Positions 30,535-39,766 are shown, counted from the first letter of the stretch. The stretch: 64,000 nucleotides of DNA from Achromobacter pulmonis (GCF_002885955.2 NZ_POQS01000006.1:395644-459643); one strand, 5' to 3'. Notes: generated by a model from the sequence alone, not told the origin. Numbers and translations: made by a program.

Positions 30535-33203
30535 TATTGCTCCGTAGGTTCGGTCGAATCCGTCGTGTCGGCTGCGCCGTTGCCGTCGCCGCCATCCGTG
30601 CCCTGGCCGTCCTCGTCGAGGTCGCCGTCATCGTCCGCGTCGCTTTCCACGACCCGGCGCACGCCCGACAGCGAGCTGCCGTCGTCGACGTTGATGAGGG
30701 TGACGCCCTGCGTGGCGCGGCCCATTTCACGGATTTCCGAGACGCGCGTGCGCACCAGCACGCCGCCGGTCGTGATCAGCATGATCTCGTCCGAAGGCAT
30801 GACCAGCACCGCACCCACCACCTTGCCGTTGCGCGAGCTGGTCTGGATGGCGATCATGCCCTTGGTGCCGCGGCCGTGGCGCGTGTACTCGGTGATCGGG
30901 GTGCGCTTGCCGTAGCCGTTCTCGGTGGCGGTCAGCACGCTCTGGGTTTCGTCGCCCGCGACCAGCAGCGCGATCACGGTCTGGGTGTCTTCCAGCATCA
31001 TGCCGCGCACGCCGCGGGCGTTGCGGCCCATCGGGCGCACGTCGTTCTCGTCGAAGCGCACGGCCTTGCCGGCGTCGGAGAACAGCATGACGTCGTGCTT
31101 GCCGTCGGTCAGGTCGGCGCCGATCAGGTAGTCGCCGTCGTCCAGGTCCACGGCGATGATGCCGGCCTTGCGCGGATTGGAGAAGTCCGACAGCGGCGTC
31201 TTCTTGACCGTGCCGCGCGAGGTCGCCATGAACACGTAGTGGTCTTCGCTGAATTCCTTGACCGGCAGCACCACCGTGATCTTCTCGCCGTCGGCCAGCG
31301 GGAACATGTTGACGATGGGCTTGCCGCGCGAATTGCGCGTGCCCTGCGGCACTTCCCAGACCTTCAGCCAGTACACCCGGCCGCGGTTGGAGAAGCACAG
31401 CAGGAAGTCGTGCGTGTTGGCGATGAAGAGCTGGTCGATCCAGTCGTTTTCCTTCATGGCCGTGGCCTGCTTGCCGCGTCCGCCGCGTTTTTGCGAGCGG
31501 TATTCGGACAGCGGCTGGCTCTTGATGTAGCCGCCGTGCGACAGGGTCACGACCATGTCGGTCGGCGTGATCAGGTCTTCGGTGTCGAGTTCGGTTGCGT
31601 TGAGCTCGATTTCCGAGCGGCGCGAGTCCTTGGCGCCGGTCGAGAACTCGGCCTTGATGGCCTGCAGTTCCTCGCCGATGATGGTGGTGATGCGCTCGGG
31701 GCGCGCCAGGATGTCGAGCAGGTCGGCGATGGTGGACATGATGTCCTTGTATTCGCCGACGATCTTGTCCTGCTCCAGCCCGGTCAGGCGCTGCAGGCGC
31801 ATGTTCAGGATTTCCTGGGCCTGCGTATCGCTCAGGCGGTACAGGCCGTCGCCCTGCAGGCCGAATTCGGCGCCCAGGTCGTCCGGGCGGAAGGCCGCGC
31901 GGCCTCCCGGCGTGTCGCCGTCGGCGCGCGACAGCATCTCGCGCACCAGCGACGAATCCCAGGAACGCGCCATCAGTTCCTGGCGCGCGACCGGCGGGGT
32001 CGGCGCAGCCTTGATGATGGCGATGAAGTCGTCGATGTTGGCCAGCGCCACGGCCAGGCCTTCCAGCACGTGGCCGCGTTCGCGGGCCTTGCGCAGCTGG
32101 AACACCGTGCGGCGCGTGACCACTTCCCGGCGGTGCTGCAGGAAGTAGTCGATCATCTGCTTCAGGTTGAGCAGGCGCGGCTGGCCGTCGACCAGCGCCA
32201 CCAGGTTCATCCCGAAGGTGTCCTGCAGCTGCGTGTTCTTGTAGAGGTTGTTCAGGACGACCTCGGGAACCTCGCCGCGCTTGAGCTCGATGACCAGGCG
32301 CATGCCGTCCTTGTCGGACTCGTCGCGGATGTCGGAGATGCCTTCGATCTTCTTGTCGTTGACCAGCTCGGCGATGCGCTCCTGCAGCGTCTTCTTGTTG
32401 ACCTGGTAGGGAATCGCGTCGACCACGATGGCCTGGCGGTTGCCCTTCTCCATGTCCTCGAAGTGGGTCTTGGCGCGCATGACCACGCGGCCGCGGCCGG
32501 TGCGGTAGCCTTCGCGCACGCCCGACATGCCGTAGATGACGCCGCCGGTGGGGAAATCGGGCGCCGGGATGAGCTCCATGAGCTCGTCGACCGAACACGC
32601 CGGATTGCGCAGGCAGTACAGGCAGCCGTCGACCACTTCCTGCAGGTTGTGGGGCGGAATGTTGGTGGCCATGCCCACCGCGATGCCCGAACTGCCGTTG
32701 ACCAGCAGGTTGGGCAGGCGCGACGGCAGCAGCAGCGGTTCCTGTTCGCTGCCGTCGTAGTTGGGGCCGAAGTCCACCGTTTCCTGGTCGATGTCGGCCA
32801 GCAGCTCGTGGGCGATCTTGGCCAGGCGGATTTCGGTGTAACGCATCGCCGCGGCGTTGTCGCCGTCGATCGAGCCGAAGTTGCCCTGGCCGTCCACCAG
32901 CATGTAGCGCATGGAGAAATCCTGCGCCATGCGGACGATGGTGTCGTAGACGGACTGGTCGCCGTGGGGGTGGTACTTACCGATGACGTCCCCGACGATA
33001 CGCGCCGACTTCTTATAGGCGCGGTTCCAGTCGTTGTTCAGTTCGTGCATCGCGTAGAGCACGCGCCGGTGGACGGGCTTGAGGCCGTCCCGCACATCCG
33101 GTAGCGCCCGACCCACGATCACGCTCATCGCGTAATCGAGGTAACTGCGGCGCATCTCTTCTTCCAGCGATACCGGAAGCGTCTCCTTGGCAAAGGAATC
33201 CAT
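30534..33203 (-). CDS. gyrA: DNA gyrase subunit A
   Basis: 889 residues. Active-site tyrosine at 122 ([12 protein letters not shown]), the GyrA-box QKRGGRGK, and six beta-pinwheel repeats (for example [20 protein letters not shown]). Ends in an acidic Asp-rich tail as in other proteobacteria. In the quinolone-resistance-determining region the sequence is [10 protein letters not shown], so position 83 is Gln and 84 is Ser, while Asp87 is retained (E. coli has Ser83-Ala84). The start at 33203 lacks a strong Shine-Dalgarno; an upstream TAGAAT (33256-33261) is a possible -10. Confidence 0.98.
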   Translation of the reverse strand: MDSFAKETLPVSLEEEMRRSYLDYAMSVIVGRALPDVRDGLKPVHRRVLYAMHELNNDWNRAYKKSARIVGDVIGKYHPHGDQSVYDTIVRMAQDFSMRYMLVDGQGNFGSIDGDNAAAMRYTEIRLAKIAHELLADIDQETVDFGPNYDGSEQEPLLLPSRLPNLLVNGSSGIAVGMATNIPPHNLQEVVDGCLYCLRNPACSVDELMELIPAPDFPTGGVIYGMSGVREGYRTGRGRVVMRAKTHFEDMEKGNRQAIVVDAIPYQVNKKTLQERIAELVNDKKIEGISDIRDESDKDGMRLVIELKRGEVPEVVLNNLYKNTQLQDTFGMNLVALVDGQPRLLNLKQMIDYFLQHRREVVTRRTVFQLRKARERGHVLEGLAVALANIDDFIAIIKAAPTPPVARQELMARSWDSSLVREMLSRADGDTPGGRAAFRPDDLGAEFGLQGDGLYRLSDTQAQEILNMRLQRLTGLEQDKIVGEYKDIMSTIADLLDILARPERITTIIGEELQAIKAEFSTGAKDSRRSEIELNATELDTEDLITPTDMVVTLSHGGYIKSQPLSEYRSQKRGGRGKQATAMKENDWIDQLFIANTHDFLLCFSNRGRVYWLKVWEVPQGTRNSRGKPIVNMFPLADGEKITVVLPVKEFSEDHYVFMATSRGTVKKTPLSDFSNPRKAGIIAVDLDDGDYLIGADLTDGKHDVMLFSDAGKAVRFDENDVRPMGRNARGVRGMMLEDTQTVIALLVAGDETQSVLTATENGYGKRTPITEYTRHGRGTKGMIAIQTSSRNGKVVGAVLVMPSDEIMLITTGGVLVRTRVSEIREMGRATQGVTLINVDDGSSLSGVRRVVESDADDDGDLDEDGQGTDGGDGNGAADTTDSTEPTEQ

Positions 33204-33617
33204 ATATATAACGACAGAATCGTGTAAGGAGGAACCCGGGCCGGGTAAACAGGAAATTCTATCATTCGATTCACCGAGCGGTCAGAAGGAGCGCCCCGGG
33301 ACGCTCGCCGGCGGGCCCGGCCGGACGACATCCAGACCCGGCCGCCGGCGCGTCCGCCCGCGCCCTGCGGGCCTGTTGTCAAAAACCAACATGGAAAACC
33401 GATGGAGCGCCGAAAACGTCATATCCAGCGTCAATGCGCCTGTCCAGGGAAGCCAAAGCCCCCCAAATGCCTTAAGATTGTTTCCAGCACGCAGGAAACC
33501 CAGTAGCTATTCCTTTGAACCAGCTCTTGGCGTTGCTATACTGGCCCCGTTTTCCTGATATGCGGCGGGGGTTCGCTGCGAGTCACTTATCCAGCTTCAA
33601 GCTCAACGAGGAGAAAC
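33204..33617. other. Divergent intergenic region gyrA/ompA
   Basis: 414 bp without a gene. The gyrA side (33204-33290) holds a possible minus-strand promoter (-10 TAGAAT 33256-33261, weak -35 near 33280). The ompA side has the plus-strand promoter listed separately and a long 5' leader. The middle is GC-rich with no hairpin followed by T. No small ORF has a convincing start and RBS. Confidence 0.6.
33515..33542 (+). promoter_or_regulatory. Sigma-70-type promoter of ompA
   Basis: TTGAAC (33515-33520), 16 bp, TATACT (33537-33542). It gives a leader of about 70 nt before the ATG at 33618, which has GAGGAG 4 bp upstream. Close to consensus, as expected for an abundant outer membrane protein. Confidence 0.7.
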
Positions 33618-34211
33618 ATGAACAAACCCTCCAAATTCGCTCTGGCGCTCGCCTTCGCCGCCGTCACGGCCTCGGGTGTAGCCTCGGCCCAGACCTATCC
33701 CGACACGGTGGACAACTGGCGCAATCCGTTCGGTGACGTTTGGAAGAACGGCACGAACGAACTGTGCTGGCGCGATGCGTTCTGGACCCCGGCCACCGGC
33801 ATCCCCGGCTGCGACGGCGTTCCGGTTGCGCAACAGAAGCCGAAGCCCGCCCCGATGGCGGCCAAGGTCGTGTTCAACGCCGACACGTTCTTCGACTTCG
33901 ACAAGTCGACCCTGAAGCCCGAAGGCCGCCAGCTGCTGGACCAAGTCGCCCAGCAAGCCAACGGCATCGACCTCGAAACCATCATCGCTGTGGGCCACAC
34001 CGACTCGATCGGCACCGAAGCCTACAACCAGAAGCTGTCCGAGCGTCGTGCCGCTTCGGTCAAGAGCTACCTGGTCAGCAAGGGTATCGACCCCAACCGT
34101 ATCTACACGGAAGGCAAGGGCGAGCTGAACCCGATCGCTTCCAACAAGACGAAGGAAGGCCGCGCCCAGAACCGTCGCGTTGAGATCGAAATCGTGGGTA
34201 GCCGCAAGTAA
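33618..34211 (+). CDS. ompA: OmpA-family outer membrane protein
   Basis: 197 residues. Signal peptide to VASA, then about 70 residues with a Cys pair (NELCWRDAF, IPGCDGVPV) and a Pro-rich linker, then an OmpA C-terminal peptidoglycan-binding domain (about 80-195: FFDFDKSTLKPEGRQLLDQV, GHTDSIGTEAYNQKLSERRA, NRRVEIEIV). It lacks an eight-stranded beta-barrel of E. coli size, as in Bordetella OmpA. Strong promoter, RBS and terminator mark it as highly expressed. Confidence 0.96.
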   Translation: MNKPSKFALALAFAAVTASGVASAQTYPDTVDNWRNPFGDVWKNGTNELCWRDAFWTPATGIPGCDGVPVAQQKPKPAPMAAKVVFNADTFFDFDKSTLKPEGRQLLDQVAQQANGIDLETIIAVGHTDSIGTEAYNQKLSERRAASVKSYLVSKGIDPNRIYTEGKGELNPIASNKTKEGRAQNRRVEIEIVGSRK

Positions 34212-34235
34212 TTGCCGGACTAGCTACAATAAAGG

Positions 34236-34261
34236 GGCCTCGCATAGCGAGGCCTTTTTTT
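34236..34261 (+). terminator. Terminator of ompA
   Basis: Perfect stem GGCCTCGC-ATA-GCGAGGCC followed by seven T, 24 bp after the ompA stop. Confidence 0.95.
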
Positions 34262-34361
34262 CGTCGCCTGCGCACCCTTTTGGTGCAGTGGTGCGGCGCC
34301 CCTCCTCGCCAGGCGCGCAGGAGCCCCTCTATATATAGCGTCGCCTTACGCTGGACTGCCC

Positions 34362-35090
34362 ATGACCACGCAAACCCACGACACCGCCCGCCCCGCCGTC
34401 AACGCCGACCAGGCCGAACTGGACAAGTTCGGCGCCCTGGCCAGCCGCTGGTGGGACCCTGAAAGCGAGTTCAAGCCGCTGCACGCCATCAATCCGCTGC
34501 GGCTCGAATGGATCCAGGAGTGCGCGGGCAGCCTGGCCGGCAAGACCGTGCTGGACGTGGGCTGCGGCGGCGGCATCCTGTCCGAGTCCATGGCCAAAAG
34601 CGGCGCGGCGGTCACCGGCATCGACCTGGCCGACAAATCCCTGAAGGTGGCGCGCCTGCACGGCCTGGAATCCGGCGTGCAAGTGGAATACCGCAAGGTC
34701 CCGGTCGAAGAGCTGGCGGCCGAACGGCCCGGCCACTACGACGTGGTCACCTGCATGGAAATGCTGGAACACGTGCCGGACCCGGCCTCCATCGTGCGCG
34801 CGTGCTCGACCCTGGTCAAACCGGGCGGCTGGGTGTTCTTCTCCACCCTGAACCGCAACCCCAAATCCTTCCTGTTCGCCATCGTGGGCGCGGAATACGT
34901 GCTGCGCCTGCTGCCGCGCGGCACCCACAGCTACGAGCAGTTCATCAAGCCCAGCGAGCTGTCGGCGGCGGCGCGCGGCGCCGGCCTGGAGCCGGTCGGC
35001 ATGCGCGGCATGGAATACAACCCGATCACCCAGATCTACTCCCTGTCATCCGATACTTCGGTCAACTACCTGATGGCTACCCGCAAATGA
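34362..35090 (+). CDS. ubiG: Ubiquinone biosynthesis O-methyltransferase
   Basis: 242 residues. SAM motif [47 protein letters not shown] is the UbiG signature N-terminus; [15 protein letters not shown] is motif II. Catalyses both O-methylations in ubiquinone synthesis. The start codon of gph overlaps its stop (ATGA), a common ubiG-gph pairing. Confidence 0.96.
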   Translation: MTTQTHDTARPAVNADQAELDKFGALASRWWDPESEFKPLHAINPLRLEWIQECAGSLAGKTVLDVGCGGGILSESMAKSGAAVTGIDLADKSLKVARLHGLESGVQVEYRKVPVEELAAERPGHYDVVTCMEMLEHVPDPASIVRACSTLVKPGGWVFFSTLNRNPKSFLFAIVGAEYVLRLLPRGTHSYEQFIKPSELSAAARGAGLEPVGMRGMEYNPITQIYSLSSDTSVNYLMATRK

Positions 35091-35761
35091 GCGCCCTGAT
35101 CCTGTTCGACTTCGACGGCACGCTGGCCGACACCGCCCCCGACCTCGCCGCCGCGGCCAACCGCCAACGCACCCGCAAGGGCCTGGAACCGATGGCCTAC
35201 GAACTGCTGCGTCCGGTGGCCTCGCAGGGCGCGCGCGGCCTGCTGCGCGTGGCGCTGGGCCTCAAGCCCGGAGATCCCGACTACGAGCCCACCCGCCTGC
35301 AGTTCCTGGAAGACTACGCGGCCGGCTCCACCGTCCACAGCAAGCTGTTCCCCGGCATCGGCGAGCTGCTGGCCGATATCCGCCGCCGCGGCCTGTCCTG
35401 GGGCATCGTCACCAACAAGGTCACCTACCTGACTCTGCCCATCGTCGAACACCTGGACCTGACGCGCGACAGCGCCGTGCTGGTCTGCGGCGATACCACG
35501 GCGCACGCCAAGCCCCATCCCCTGCCGCTGCAGCACGCCGCGCGCGAGGCCGGCTTTGCCGTGGACCGCTGCGTCTACGTCGGCGACGACCTGCGCGACA
35601 TCCAGGCCGCGCACGCCGCCGGCATGCCCGCCGTCGCCGCGGCCTATGGCTACGTCGGCGAAGACGACAACATCACGACCTGGGAAGCCGAGACCTGCGC
35701 CCACTCCCCCGCGGAGCTGTGGCCGGCCATCGAGCCCCTGCTGCCCAGCGACCTGCGCTAG
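35087..35761 (+). CDS. gph: Phosphoglycolate phosphatase (HAD family)
   Basis: 224 residues. HAD motif [20 protein letters not shown], motif II-like GIVTNK, and motif [20 protein letters not shown]. Removes phosphoglycolate formed by DNA repair and oxygenase side reactions; some members act on N-acetylmuramate phosphate. The true start is at 35087; the open frame upstream is ubiG in another frame. A GC hairpin (35773-35793) follows without a T-run. Confidence 0.93.
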   Translation: MSALILFDFDGTLADTAPDLAAAANRQRTRKGLEPMAYELLRPVASQGARGLLRVALGLKPGDPDYEPTRLQFLEDYAAGSTVHSKLFPGIGELLADIRRRGLSWGIVTNKVTYLTLPIVEHLDLTRDSAVLVCGDTTAHAKPHPLPLQHAAREAGFAVDRCVYVGDDLRDIQAAHAAGMPAVAAAYGYVGEDDNITTWEAETCAHSPAELWPAIEPLLPSDLR

Positions 35762-36005
35762 AGCCGCCCGATGGGACGGGCCGCGCCCGTCCCGGTCCCG
35801 GCGCCGGTCAGGCGAATTAGTCTGATAGACGGAATAATCTTTCCGCGATCGCCATCTTTATCCTGATAGCCCGGTCACTTAAAGTGTGACCCATGCACGG
35901 CATCAGGGTCTACCCGAAGCCTTCGCCGCAATCTCCGCCGCGGCGGCGCCCTCCCTTCACCATCGCCTGTCCGCGCGCCGCGGTGCGTCGCGCCCGAGAA
36001 CGCCC

Positions 36006-37184
36006 ATGCTATTGCCCATCCTGCTGCTTTCCGCCGCCGGCTTCACCATCCTGACGACGGAATTCCTGATCGTCGGACTGCTGCCGGGACTGGCCCGCGA
36101 CCTGGACGTCACCGTGTCCCAGGCCGGCCTGCTGGTCTCGCTGTTCGCCTTCACCGTGGCCGCGACCGGGCCGCTGCTGACCGCGCTCATGGCCAACATC
36201 GAGCGCAAGCGGCTGTTCATCGGCGTGCTGCTGCTTTTCGGCCTGTCCAACGCGCTGGCGGCGGTCGCCCCCAACATCTGGGTCATGGCCGTCGCCCGCT
36301 TCGTCCCGGCGCTGGCCCTGCCCGTGTTCTGGTCCCTGGCCAGCGCCACGGCGGTCGAGCTGGTCGGCCCGGCCCGCGCCGGCCGCGCCATTTCCACGGT
36401 GGCCTTCGGCATCGTGGCCGCCACGGTGTTCGGCATTCCCATCGGCGTGCTCATCTCCGACGCCTTCGGCTGGCGCGCCGCCTTCGCCGTGCTGTCGGCC
36501 GTCGCCTTCGCCAAGGCCGTGCTGCTGCTTTTCGCCTTCCCCAGCATCCGGGTGCACGGCGACGGCGTCCGGCTCATTACGCAGCTGCGCATCCTGCGCC
36601 GCCCCATCGTGGTCGGCCACGTGCTGCTTTCGCTGCTGGTCTTCACCGGCATGTTCACCGCCTACACCTACCTGGCCGATATGTTGGAGCGGCTGGCCGG
36701 TTTCAACGGCCAGATCGTGGGCTGGACCATGATGGCGTTCGGCGCGGTCGGCCTGGTCGGCAACACCCTGGGCGGCCGCCTGGTAGACCGCAGCCCGCTG
36801 GGCGCCACCGCCCTCTTCTCCAGCCTGATGGCCGCCGGCCTGGCCGCGCTGGCGCCGGTCATGGCCTCGCACGGCCTGCTGGCCGTGGCGCTGGGCGTCT
36901 GGGGCATCGCGCAGGCGGCGCTCTTCATCGTGTGCCACGTGCGGCTGATGAAATCCGCCCCCGAAGCGCCGGCGTTTGCCGCGTCCCTGAATATCTCGGG
37001 CGCCAACATCGGCATCGGCCTGGGCGCCGTGGTCGGCGGCCACGTCATCGACCAGTACGGCCTGGGCGCCCTGGGCTGGGCCGCCGCCGCCATCGTCGGC
37101 CTTTCGGTCGGTCTGGCTTTGCTGCTGATGGCCGCCTCCCGCGCCCGCCCGGCGGCCAAGGCCGCCTGCCCGAACCCGGCCTGA
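36006..37184 (+). CDS. MFS exporter (AraJ/DHA1-like)
   Basis: 392 residues, twelve predicted membrane segments. TTEFLIVGLLPGLARDLDVTV is typical of the sugar-efflux/DHA1 group, and LMANIERKRLFIGVLLLFG is the loop 2-3 signature region. Substrate unknown. ATG 36006 starts the first membrane helix; the longer frame from 35886 lacks sense in its first 40 residues. Upstream, 35873-35891 is a near-palindrome (GGTCACTTAAAGTGTGACC), a possible operator. A perfect 10-bp hairpin (37209-37232) follows the gene. Confidence 0.9.
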   Translation: MLLPILLLSAAGFTILTTEFLIVGLLPGLARDLDVTVSQAGLLVSLFAFTVAATGPLLTALMANIERKRLFIGVLLLFGLSNALAAVAPNIWVMAVARFVPALALPVFWSLASATAVELVGPARAGRAISTVAFGIVAATVFGIPIGVLISDAFGWRAAFAVLSAVAFAKAVLLLFAFPSIRVHGDGVRLITQLRILRRPIVVGHVLLSLLVFTGMFTAYTYLADMLERLAGFNGQIVGWTMMAFGAVGLVGNTLGGRLVDRSPLGATALFSSLMAAGLAALAPVMASHGLLAVALGVWGIAQAALFIVCHVRLMKSAPEAPAFAASLNISGANIGIGLGAVVGGHVIDQYGLGALGWAAAAIVGLSVGLALLLMAASRARPAAKAACPNPA

Positions 37185-37247
37185 CCGGCGCTGTCTCCCC
37201 CGGGCCACGCCTGCACGGGAAACCGTGCAGGCTATGGGATTTCCCAG

Positions 37248-37253
37248 TACAAT
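37248..37253 (+). promoter_or_regulatory. -10 element of ssrA
   Basis: TACAAT lies about 11 bp before the mature 5' end of tmRNA. No good -35 is visible 17 bp upstream. Confidence 0.5.
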
Positions 37254-37264
37254 AGGTCTTACTT

Positions 37265-37653
37265 GGGGCCGATCCGGATTCGACGTGGGTCGCGAAACAA
37301 CTCAGGGCATGCCGAGCACCAGTTCGCTCGTTAATCCACTGGAACACTACAAACGCCAACGACGAGCGTTTCGCTCTCGCCGCTTAAGCGGTGAGCCGCT
37401 GCACTGATCTGTCCTTGGGTCAGGCGGAGGAAGGCAACTTCCTAGGGGGGCAACCCTCGAACCGCAGCAGCGACATTCACAAGGAATCGGTTTGAACTGG
37501 GGTCACACGGTTCAAATTTAAATTACGTGAATCGCTCTGGTCCGGCCTGTCGGTTGGCTAAGTCCAGGGTTAAAACTAAATAGATCGACTACGCATGTAG
37601 AACTGGTTGCGGAGGGCTTGCGGACGGGGGTTCAATTCCCCCCGGCTCCACCA
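37265..37653 (+). ncRNA. ssrA: Transfer-messenger RNA
   Basis: 389 nt from GGGGCCGATCCGGATTCGAC to the terminal CCACCA. The 5' GGGGCC and 3' GGCTCCACCA ends form the tRNA-like acceptor, with the TTCAATTCCCCCC T-arm. The tag frame (37355-37387) reads A-N-D-E-R-F-A-L-A-A-stop, with resume codon GCC. Rescues stalled ribosomes. The tag matches that known for Bordetella. Confidence 0.98.
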
Positions 37654-37680
37654 AATTCCGCTTTATTATCAAGCACTTAG

Positions 37681-37713
37681 AAAAGGCCAACTCAAAAAGT
37701 TGGCCTTTTTTTT
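37681..37713 (+). terminator. Terminator downstream of ssrA
   Basis: AAAAGGCCAACT-CAAAA-AGTTGGCCTTTTTTTT, 27 bp beyond the CCA end. Strong plus-strand intrinsic terminator. Confidence 0.93.
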
Positions 37714-37751
37714 GGGCTGTTTTGGGCTGCGTGGTCAGCTTTTTGGTCAGC
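37711..37751 (+). repeat. Paired direct repeats next to ssrA
   Basis: TTTGGGCTG occurs at 37711-37719 and 37721-37729; TGGTCAGC at 37732-37739 and 37744-37751. Short, helically phased direct repeats beside an integration target look like integrase arm-type sites, but no integrase gene is nearby. Confidence 0.4.
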
Positions 37752-37769
37752 ATTTATTCGGGCTTTGCG

Positions 37770-37785
37770 CTGTATGTCCATCCAG
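37770..37785 (+). promoter_or_regulatory. Weak candidate LexA/SOS box upstream of the SRAP gene
   Basis: CTGTATGTCCATCCAG fits the CTG-N10-CAG frame of proteobacterial SOS boxes, with a good left half and an imperfect right half. A separate TATACT (37836-37841), a plausible -10, lies closer to the gene, so the box may be too far upstream to act. Confidence 0.35.
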
Positions 37786-37867
37786 CCTTCCGCAGGCCCG
37801 AATGCCGGAAAGTTCGCCCTGGGCTTCCTTGCTTCTATACTGGTTCTCCGCTGGTCAGGAGTGCGCT

Positions 37868-38542
37868 ATGTGCGGTCGCATTGTCCAGAAGTCAGGCCCT
37901 ATGGATTACGTCGAGCGCCTGTTCCCCAACCTGCGCCGGATCTTTGCCGATTCCGCAGGACCGCGCTACAACATCCCGCCAGGCACAAGGCCGCTGACCA
38001 TGCACCGCTTCGCCGGCGACTTTGAGCTGGAGCGCCTACACTGGGGCTGGCGCCCGCACAATTCGAAGTACTTCATGTCAAGCGCGCGGCTGGACAAGAT
38101 CCTCGCCGGCGCCTGGCCCTGGAAGATGCTCACCGCGCGCGGCCGCATCCTGGTGCCGGCGGACTGCTGGTATGAATGGAAGCCCCTGGCCGATGGGCCG
38201 AAGCCGCCCAAGCAGCCCTACTACATCCACGCGACCGACAATGCACCGCTGTTCTTCGCAGCCCTTAGTAACTGGCGCCCCGGCGCCGACAAAGACGAAG
38301 CCCACGGCTTTGCACTCGTCACCAATGACTCCCTGGGCGGCATGATCGACGTTCACGACCGGCGGCCGGTAGCGCTACCGGCCGACCTCGCCATCCACTG
38401 GGTGGACCCGGAGTTTCCCACCGCCCAGGCGCTTGCGCTGCTGGAGCATGGCCTACCGGAAACGGCGTTCACCTGGCACCCGGTGCGCAAAGAAGTGGGC
38501 AATTCCAAATACCAGCTCGCCGACGCAATCGACCCCATTTAA
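37868..38542 (+). CDS. SRAP (HMCES/YedK-type) abasic-site-binding protein
   Basis: 224 residues. The catalytic cysteine is Cys2 (MCGRIVQ), exposed after Met removal; RYNIPPGTRPL, LVPADCWYEWK (catalytic Glu) and TWHPVRKEVGNSKY (His/Asn) complete the SRAP active site. These proteins form a thiazolidine crosslink with abasic sites in single-stranded DNA. SD CAGGAG 6 bp before the ATG; the longer open frame to 37607 runs through ssrA and is discarded. Lies at the ssrA end of the prophage in opposite orientation to the late genes, together with a small SOS-box gene. Confidence 0.93.
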   Translation: MCGRIVQKSGPMDYVERLFPNLRRIFADSAGPRYNIPPGTRPLTMHRFAGDFELERLHWGWRPHNSKYFMSSARLDKILAGAWPWKMLTARGRILVPADCWYEWKPLADGPKPPKQPYYIHATDNAPLFFAALSNWRPGADKDEAHGFALVTNDSLGGMIDVHDRRPVALPADLAIHWVDPEFPTAQALALLEHGLPETAFTWHPVRKEVGNSKYQLADAIDPI

Positions 38543-38553
38543 AGCGGAATATA

Positions 38554-38569
38554 CTGGATATACAACCAG
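38554..38569 (+). promoter_or_regulatory. SOS (LexA) box before the small phage gene
   Basis: CTGGATATACAACCAG, framed by A and T to give an 18-bp near-palindrome, matches CTG-N10-CAG and is close to the E. coli recN box. It overlaps a possible -10, TATACT (38550-38555), and ends 11 bp before the ATG at 38581, an ideal place for LexA repression. Confidence 0.7.
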
Positions 38570-38580
38570 TGTTTTCCGCT

Positions 38581-38874
38581 ATGCCGTTCAAAGAGCCCCT
38601 GACCGCCGACCAGCTACGCGCAATCCGAGAGCGCCAGCCCTGGAACCCAGATGTAATGGCACTGCTCTGGGAAGTGAAGCGCTTGCGCGCGGCCTTGCTG
38701 CGCCTACACCAAGTGTCATTCGAACTGAAACGCCCCACCGGCTTGATGGGAGGCATCTACGATGACTTGATCCAGCAGTTGGCGACAGAGCCATGCGTGA
38801 AAGAAAAGGACCAGCTTGTGCAGGAACTGCTAGAGCCTGCCTCCAAAGTACGCAAGGGAATGGCGCCGCGCTAA
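38581..38874 (+). CDS. Small conserved phage protein downstream of SRAP, function unknown
   Basis: 97 residues, predicted mostly helical and charged: DVMALLWEVKRLRAALLRLHQ forms an amphipathic helix, and the C-terminal part has EPCVKEKDQLVQELLEPASK. No membrane segment or known catalytic motif. Starts 38 bp after the SRAP stop, right behind an SOS box, with no clear Shine-Dalgarno (a very short leader is possible). Probably induced with SRAP after DNA damage (inference). Confidence 0.75.
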   Translation: MPFKEPLTADQLRAIRERQPWNPDVMALLWEVKRLRAALLRLHQVSFELKRPTGLMGGIYDDLIQQLATEPCVKEKDQLVQELLEPASKVRKGMAPR

Positions 38875-38911
38875 CGGCACCACGCGCGCGTCGGCGCACG
38901 ATGGGCAACGG

Positions 38912-39328
38912 CTAGTGGATACGCTCCATGCGCCAGTCTGTTGTGATGCCGTTCCCGGTCATCCCGACTCGATACTCGTAAGTAGCTCCCGCCTGGACGT
39001 TGACCTCTTGGTACTGTATTGGCTCGGTGACGTTGTTTGTCTGGAGCCCCAGCCTCCTAGCCCCGGGCGCAACATGCAGATCTAGCACACGATTTGCATC
39101 GACGTTGGCAACATGGCGCCCGTCCACATAGATGAGCACGGAAATTCCCGAACCAAAAACACCGCGGTCCCTGATGATCCGAATGGTGCCCTTGTCCGCG
39201 CTCTCATTTAGCAGGGCGGGGTCAAGCACAGAAGAGGCCTTGGCCCGTGGAGCCGTCTTTACGTCGGCTGGCGTTGAGGCGCATCCCGACATGGCCGCCA
39301 GCAGCAAAATCGCGACTTGCTTACGCAT
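38912..39328 (-). CDS. Lipoprotein, DUF2846-like
   Basis: 138 residues. Signal peptide with lipobox AMSGC (Cys 16). IRIIRDRGVFGSGISVLIYVDGRHVA followed by VLDLHVAPGARRLGL resembles DUF2846-type domains found in secreted bacterial lipoproteins. It has its own place between the SOS pair and the lysis cassette, in late-gene orientation; it may be a cargo gene expressed from the prophage and anchored in the host envelope. Function unknown. Confidence 0.75.
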   Translation of the reverse strand: MRKQVAILLLAAMSGCASTPADVKTAPRAKASSVLDPALLNESADKGTIRIIRDRGVFGSGISVLIYVDGRHVANVDANRVLDLHVAPGARRLGLQTNNVTEPIQYQEVNVQAGATYEYRVGMTGNGITTDWRMERIH

Positions 39329-39375
39329 CTACTTTCCCTCTTCTATAGATCTGCGCGCCAACTATACCCCACGCC

Positions 39376-39594
39376 CTAGGGGTCGCAGAGCGCGCGCCAG
39401 GTTTCATTCCCTTCCAGCACTTGGCGCCGCACCGGCCCCGGGGTCTGGTCCACTTGCGCGGCAGAATCGAAGTAGACCGGCCGCGCGTGGTCGCAGTACT
39501 CAACGCCGACCCTGGCGGGGGCCGCGCACCCAGTCAGACTTAAGCCTATCAGCAACAGCATCATCATCCCGGCGGGCCACGCTCTCCTGCACAT
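39376..39594 (-). CDS. Rz1-like o-spanin lipoprotein
   Basis: 72 residues from ATG 39594; a later ATG at 39567 is possible. Signal peptide MMMLLLIGLSLTGC with lipobox LTGC, then a short mature protein (EYCDHARPVYFDSAAQVDQT...). It overlaps the 3' part of the Rz gene by 95 bases in another frame, the classic Rz/Rz1 arrangement. The outer-membrane member of the spanin pair that fuses inner and outer membranes at lysis. Confidence 0.8.
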   Translation of the reverse strand: MCRRAWPAGMMMLLLIGLSLTGCAAPARVGVEYCDHARPVYFDSAAQVDQTPGPVRRQVLEGNETWRALCDP

Positions 39595-39766
39595 TTCGCA
39601 CCTCCTGGCGAGCCTGCGCCGCCTGTTCGTTGATCTGGTCCTGCCTCTCCTGTCGCTCTTCCTGGCGCCCTGTGGCGCGCCCCCGGTAGAAGACGCTGGC
39701 CAGCGCGGCCAGCGCCAAGCCGGCCAGCAGAAGCCAGCCTTTGAATCGTTCAAGCCACGACAGCAT
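39500..39766 (-). CDS. Rz-like i-spanin
   Basis: 88 residues. One N-terminal membrane segment (about 9-25, WLLLAGLALAALASVFY) followed by a charged coiled helix rich in Gln/Arg/Glu (TGRQEERQERQDQINEQAAQ). Start ATG 39766 with GGGAGGTGG upstream, overlapping the end of the endolysin gene by 17 bp. Confidence 0.8.
   Translation of the reverse strand: MLSWLERFKGWLLLAGLALAALASVFYRGRATGRQEERQERQDQINEQAAQARQEVRNVQESVARRDDDAVADRLKSDWVRGPRQGRR

Noticed and set aside
30537-33104. Plus-strand open frame opposite gyrA
   Set aside because: Antisense shadow of a conserved gene; the translation is His/Val/Arg-rich without motifs.
37607-38542. Long form of the SRAP protein beginning at 37607
   Set aside because: It starts inside ssrA; the SRAP family needs Cys2 at the new N-terminus, which fixes the start at 37868.
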